A stretch of 8,299 nucleotides of DNA from Thermoleophilia bacterium (GTDB lineage Bacteria; Actinomycetota; Thermoleophilia; Gaiellales; Gaiellaceae): assembly GCA_029858755.1 (NCBI GenBank), contig JAOUEK010000064.1, positions 1 through 8,299 on the forward strand. Direction: 5' to 3'. Shown piece after piece: positions 6,112 through 8,299 of this stretch (position 1 is its first letter; each line of letters opens with the position of its first letter). The position numbers were made by a program, and so were the translations under genes. The notes below the pieces were generated by a model, which was given only the letters and a program-made list of their open reading frames with translations, did no database searches and was not told the origin of the DNA.

Positions 6112-7196
6112 CGGTCGGAGATGCGGCCGAGGTAGTGGCGGTGGGCGGCGATCACGTCGACGATCGCGTCGCCGCCGAGCTTCTCGCGGGCCGCCCGGGC
6201 CAGCTCCCAGGCGACCGCTGCCTCGGCGACGACGGCGAACGCCTCCACGGCCTGCACGTCGGATCGCTCGACGAGCGCCTGCGCCGGCTCGCCGGTGGCG
6301 AGGTCGACCGAGTCGAGAGGCTTCATCAGGGTCGGCAGCGGCTTCATCGCCGCACGGACGACGATCGGCTCGCCGTTCGAGATCCCCGCCTCGATGCCGC
6401 CCGCGCGGTTCGAGCGGCGCGAGAGGCCCGGATCGATCTCGTCGTGCGCCTCCGAGCCGCGGCGCCGGGCGAGGTCGAAGCCGTCTCCCAGCTCGACGCC
6501 CTTCACGGCCTGGATGCCCATCAGCGCGAACGCCAGCCGCGCGTCGAGGCGATCGGCCTTCTCCGCGTACGAGCCGAGGCCCGGCGGCACGCCCGTGGCC
6601 ACGACCTCGACGATCCCGCCGAGCGTGTCGCGGTGGGCGCGGGCGGCGTCGGTGGCGGTCCTCATCCCCTCGTCGGTCGCCTCCCCGCCGATCTCCACCG
6701 GCCGCCCCACGACCTCGACGCCCAGCTCGGCGAGCAGCGCCTTCGCGACCGCGCCCGCCGCCACGTGCACGGCAGTGTGGCGCGCGCTGGCCCGCTCGAG
6801 GGCGTTTCGGACGTCGTCGTGGCCGTACTTGAGGACGCCGGCGAGGTCCGCGTGACCCGGCCGGGGCAGCGTGACCGGCTTCGTGCCCTTCCCGGTCGGC
6901 TCGCCCTCCGGTGGCCACGGGCTCATGCCCCAGAGCCAGTTGCGGTGATCCCGGTTGCGGACGACGAGCGTGAGCGGCGTGCCGAGCGTGACGCCGTGCC
7001 GCAGGCCGCTCAGCACCTCGACCTCGTCGCTCTCCAACTTCTGCCGCGGGCTGCGGCCGTATCCCTGTTGGCGGCGGCGCAGGTCGGAGTCGATCGCGTC
7101 CCGGTCGAGCCGCAGGCCGGCGGGCAGGCCGGTGACGATCCCGACGAGCGCAGGCCCGTGGGACTCCCCTGCGGTGACGAGGCTGAGGGTCACCAC
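6093..7196 (-). CDS. aroC: Chorismate synthase
   Basis: Catalyses the last step of the shikimate pathway, FMN-dependent anti-1,4-elimination of phosphate from EPSP to give chorismate. The 367-residue chain is full length and has the family blocks: TAGESHGPALV at 8-18 with His13, DLRRRQQGYGRSPRQ at 38-52, GTPLTL at 72-77, RPGHADLAGVLKYG at 112-125 with His115, ERASARHTA at 134-142, and GGIEAGISNGEPIVVR at 266-281. Reduced FMN is the expected cofactor; no oxidoreductase domain is attached, so it is of the usual bacterial (monofunctional) form. The start is one of two consecutive GTG codons, at 7196 or 7193; an AGG at 7202-7204 is 5 bases from the first and 8 from the second, so 7193 is a real alternative. 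The 3'-end overlaps aroKB. Confidence 0.97.
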   Translation of the reverse strand: MVTLSLVTAGESHGPALVGIVTGLPAGLRLDRDAIDSDLRRRQQGYGRSPRQKLESDEVEVLSGLRHGVTLGTPLTLVVRNRDHRNWLWGMSPWPPEGEPTGKGTKPVTLPRPGHADLAGVLKYGHDDVRNALERASARHTAVHVAAGAVAKALLAELGVEVVGRPVEIGGEATDEGMRTATDAARAHRDTLGGIVEVVATGVPPGLGSYAEKADRLDARLAFALMGIQAVKGVELGDGFDLARRRGSEAHDEIDPGLSRRSNRAGGIEAGISNGEPIVVRAAMKPLPTLMKPLDSVDLATGEPAQALVERSDVQAVEAFAVVAEAAVAWELARAAREKLGGDAIVDVIAAHRHYLGRISDRWQPRG

Positions 7197-7209
7197 GCAA
7201 GCCTAGACG

Positions 7210-7228
7210 GCCGTCCGGTGGGGACGGC
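7210..7228 (-). other. Intergenic hairpin upstream of aroC
   Basis: In minus-strand RNA the sequence GCCGTCC (7228-7222), loop CCACC (7221-7217) and GGACGGC (7216-7210) forms a perfect 7-bp GC-rich stem. It begins at the last base of the phosphotransferase stop codon and ends 13 bases before the first GTG of aroC. No run of T follows, so an intrinsic terminator is unlikely. It might slow ribosomes or polymerase, protect the downstream message from decay, or simply be chance in GC-rich DNA. Confidence 0.35.
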
Positions 7229-7998
7229 TACGGGATCAAGGCCCGCAGCAGCTCCAGCTCACGCGGGTCGGAGCGCAGGTAGGCGCCGCGGATCACGGCC
7301 CACGCTCGGATCCGTCGCTCGTCCAGGCCGGCGGCGGCGAACGCCGCGATGCGGCGCTCGGTCACGTCGCGCCGCATTCGGCACGAGAGCGGGTTCCAGA
7401 GATAGGTCGGGACGTCGAACTCCGGCTCGCCGAGCATCGGCTTGGGGTCGATCGCCAGGTACCGGCCGCCGGCGTCGAGAAGGTTGTGGTGGTGGAGGTC
7501 GCCGTGGACGAGCGTCGAGCTCCCGGGCTCGAGCGCGGCGTACAGGCGCGACGCCACGCGCACGAGGGCGGGCGAGGCGCCGGCCCGCTCGGCGTTCGCC
7601 AGCCACCGGGGCACGTGGTCGCCGACCCGGCGGAACGGCGCGCCGGCGGGCCGCCACAGGCGCAGTCCGACATCGACGGCGATCGCGGTCGCCTCGTCGT
7701 CGGGGAGCGCGGCGAGGTCGGTGCCCGGCCGCGCCCGCTGGAGCAGGAGCGCGCGGCGCCCGACGTCCCGCCGGAGCAACCGCACGGCCCCCTCCCCGGC
7801 CCACAGCCCGAGCGCGTCCGCCTCCTCGTCGGACTCGTCGTCGTCGGGCGACGTCACCTTGAGCACGGTGTCGTGACCCGCCGGGGCGACGTAGGCGAAG
7901 CGCGAGAGCGGGAACGGGGGCCCGAGCTCGAGGCCCCAGTCCGCGGCGACGTCCTCGGCGACCTGTCGCAGGGGCGCGAGCTCAGGGCGCGGGCTCAT
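7228..7998 (-). CDS. Aminoglycoside/hydroxyurea phosphotransferase-like kinase (APH(6)/hur family)
   Basis: A 256-residue soluble kinase of the protein kinase-like fold. The N-terminal half has WGLELGPPFPLSRFAYVAPA (21-40), the ATP-contacting Lys47 in VLKV, and acidic helix residues around Glu56-Glu59 preceding ADALGLWAGEGAVRLL (60-75). The catalytic loop is VHGDLHHHNLL (164-174), with catalytic Asp167 and Asn172. The metal-binding Asp184 lies in LAIDPKPMLGEPEFDVPTYLWN (181-202). This combination, especially AIDPKP..G.P.FD....LWN, is characteristic of the streptomycin 6-phosphotransferase/hydroxyurea kinase family (APH_6_hur). ATG at 7998 overlaps the aroE 3'-end by 17 bases; the open frame further upstream is shadow of aroE. 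It is probably translated together with aroE. The substrate is unknown: relatives phosphorylate a sugar-ring hydroxyl or a small hydroxamate-like drug, but chromosomal operon members may act on a normal metabolite. Confidence 0.88.
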   Translation of the reverse strand: MSPRPELAPLRQVAEDVAADWGLELGPPFPLSRFAYVAPAGHDTVLKVTSPDDDESDEEADALGLWAGEGAVRLLRRDVGRRALLLQRARPGTDLAALPDDEATAIAVDVGLRLWRPAGAPFRRVGDHVPRWLANAERAGASPALVRVASRLYAALEPGSSTLVHGDLHHHNLLDAGGRYLAIDPKPMLGEPEFDVPTYLWNPLSCRMRRDVTERRIAAFAAAGLDERRIRAWAVIRGAYLRSDPRELELLRALIP

Positions 7999-8299
7999 GC
8001 CGGCGGAGCGCGTCACGCATGGTCTGGATCGGCGCCGGGAGGCCCGTCCAGCGCTCGAAGGAGGCAACGCCCTGGAAGAGGAGCACGTCCAGCCCGTCGA
8101 CGACGATCTCGCACCCCGCTGCATGGGCGGCGGCGACGAGCGCCGTCTCGGAGCCGTCGGCGTTGTACGCGAGGTCGACCACCTGCTGTCCCGCGTGCGG
8201 GGCGACGGGCGTCGCGTCCTTCACGGGCGTGGCGTTCACGAGCACGTCGAAGCCCTCGCTCGACGGCGGCCAGCCGGCGTCGCGCCTCCCGGTGACGAG
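7982..8299 (-). CDS. aroE: Shikimate dehydrogenase, C-terminal part (cut by right edge)
   Basis: These are the last 105 codons of the NADPH-dependent enzyme of step 4, which reduces 3-dehydroshikimate to shikimate. The visible segment belongs to the nucleotide-binding domain and the C-terminal helices. LVTGR at the very start is the NADP-binding strand region, followed by DVLVNATPV (the family's VNATP), DLAYNADGSETALVAAA (normally D.VY.P..T.L...A), and DGLDVLLFQGVASFERWTG with the conserved Gln, then a final helix. Deviations are the Lys-Asp after NATPV, where Gly-Met is common, and Ala instead of Pro in the YNP motif. The substrate-binding N-terminal domain is outside the window. The stop is overlapped by the phosphotransferase start. 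Confidence 0.92.
   Translation of the reverse strand, partial: LVTGRRDAGWPPSSEGFDVLVNATPVKDATPVAPHAGQQVVDLAYNADGSETALVAAAHAAGCEIVVDGLDVLLFQGVASFERWTGLPAPIQTMRDALRRHEPAP

Noticed and set aside
6112..7200. N-terminal extension of the aroKB frame through aroC
   Set aside because: The stretch upstream of GTG 6111 is an Arg-rich shadow of aroC with no recognisable domain; the kinase begins normally after 6111.
6105..7862. Long plus-strand open frame over aroC and the kinase
   Set aside because: Low-complexity Arg/Ala/Gly-rich product, antisense to two well-supported genes; a composition artefact.

Overview
The window is a tightly packed single-strand gene cluster from a very GC-rich bacterium. 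All nine supported genes lie on the minus strand, so transcription runs from the right edge to the left edge. Every codon third position is strongly G/C, five of the eight visible start codons are GTG, and genes overlap or sit a few bases apart. With the gene order aroE, aroC, aroK, aroB, aroQ, pepP, efp, accB, accC (known in part from Firmicutes and high-GC Actinobacteriota), this suggests a deep-branching actinobacterium, perhaps Thermoleophilia (Gaiellales or Solirubrobacterales). That placement is inference from style and order, not a search.

In transcription order (right to left): 3'-end of aroE (shikimate dehydrogenase, cut by the right edge); a complete small kinase of the streptomycin/hydroxyurea phosphotransferase type, overlapping aroE by 17 bases; aroC (chorismate synthase) after a 31-base gap holding a 7-bp hairpin; a fused shikimate kinase/3-dehydroquinate synthase (aroKB); a small seven-cysteine GFA-family zinc protein starting inside the aroB stop codon; aroQ (type II 3-dehydroquinate dehydratase); an Xaa-Pro peptidase (pepP type) overlapping aroQ by 4 bases; efp (elongation factor P); a 600-residue protein joining a pyruvate carboxylase/oxaloacetate decarboxylase-type carboxyltransferase domain to a complete AccB-type biotin carrier; and the first 105 codons of accC (biotin carboxylase), cut by the left edge.

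The ar(o) genes supply steps 2, 3, 4, 5 and 7 of the shikimate pathway; DAHP synthase and EPSP synthase (aroA) are not in the window. The downstream part serves translation (EF-P), peptide turnover and acetyl-CoA or other biotin-dependent carboxylation. No RNA genes, mobile elements, CRISPR arrays or clear promoters were seen. The longest gene-free interval is 65 bases.

The most unusual item is the carboxyltransferase-biotin carrier fusion. Its TIM-barrel domain keeps the family fold and the Arg/Gln/Arg keto-acid-binding residues but has lost three of four metal ligands, including the lysine that is normally carboxylated, and the catalytic threonine. It looks like a non-catalytic or repurposed domain grafted onto AccB. 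Second are two accessory genes, the phosphotransferase and the GFA protein, embedded with overlapping reading frames in an otherwise housekeeping aromatic biosynthesis operon.
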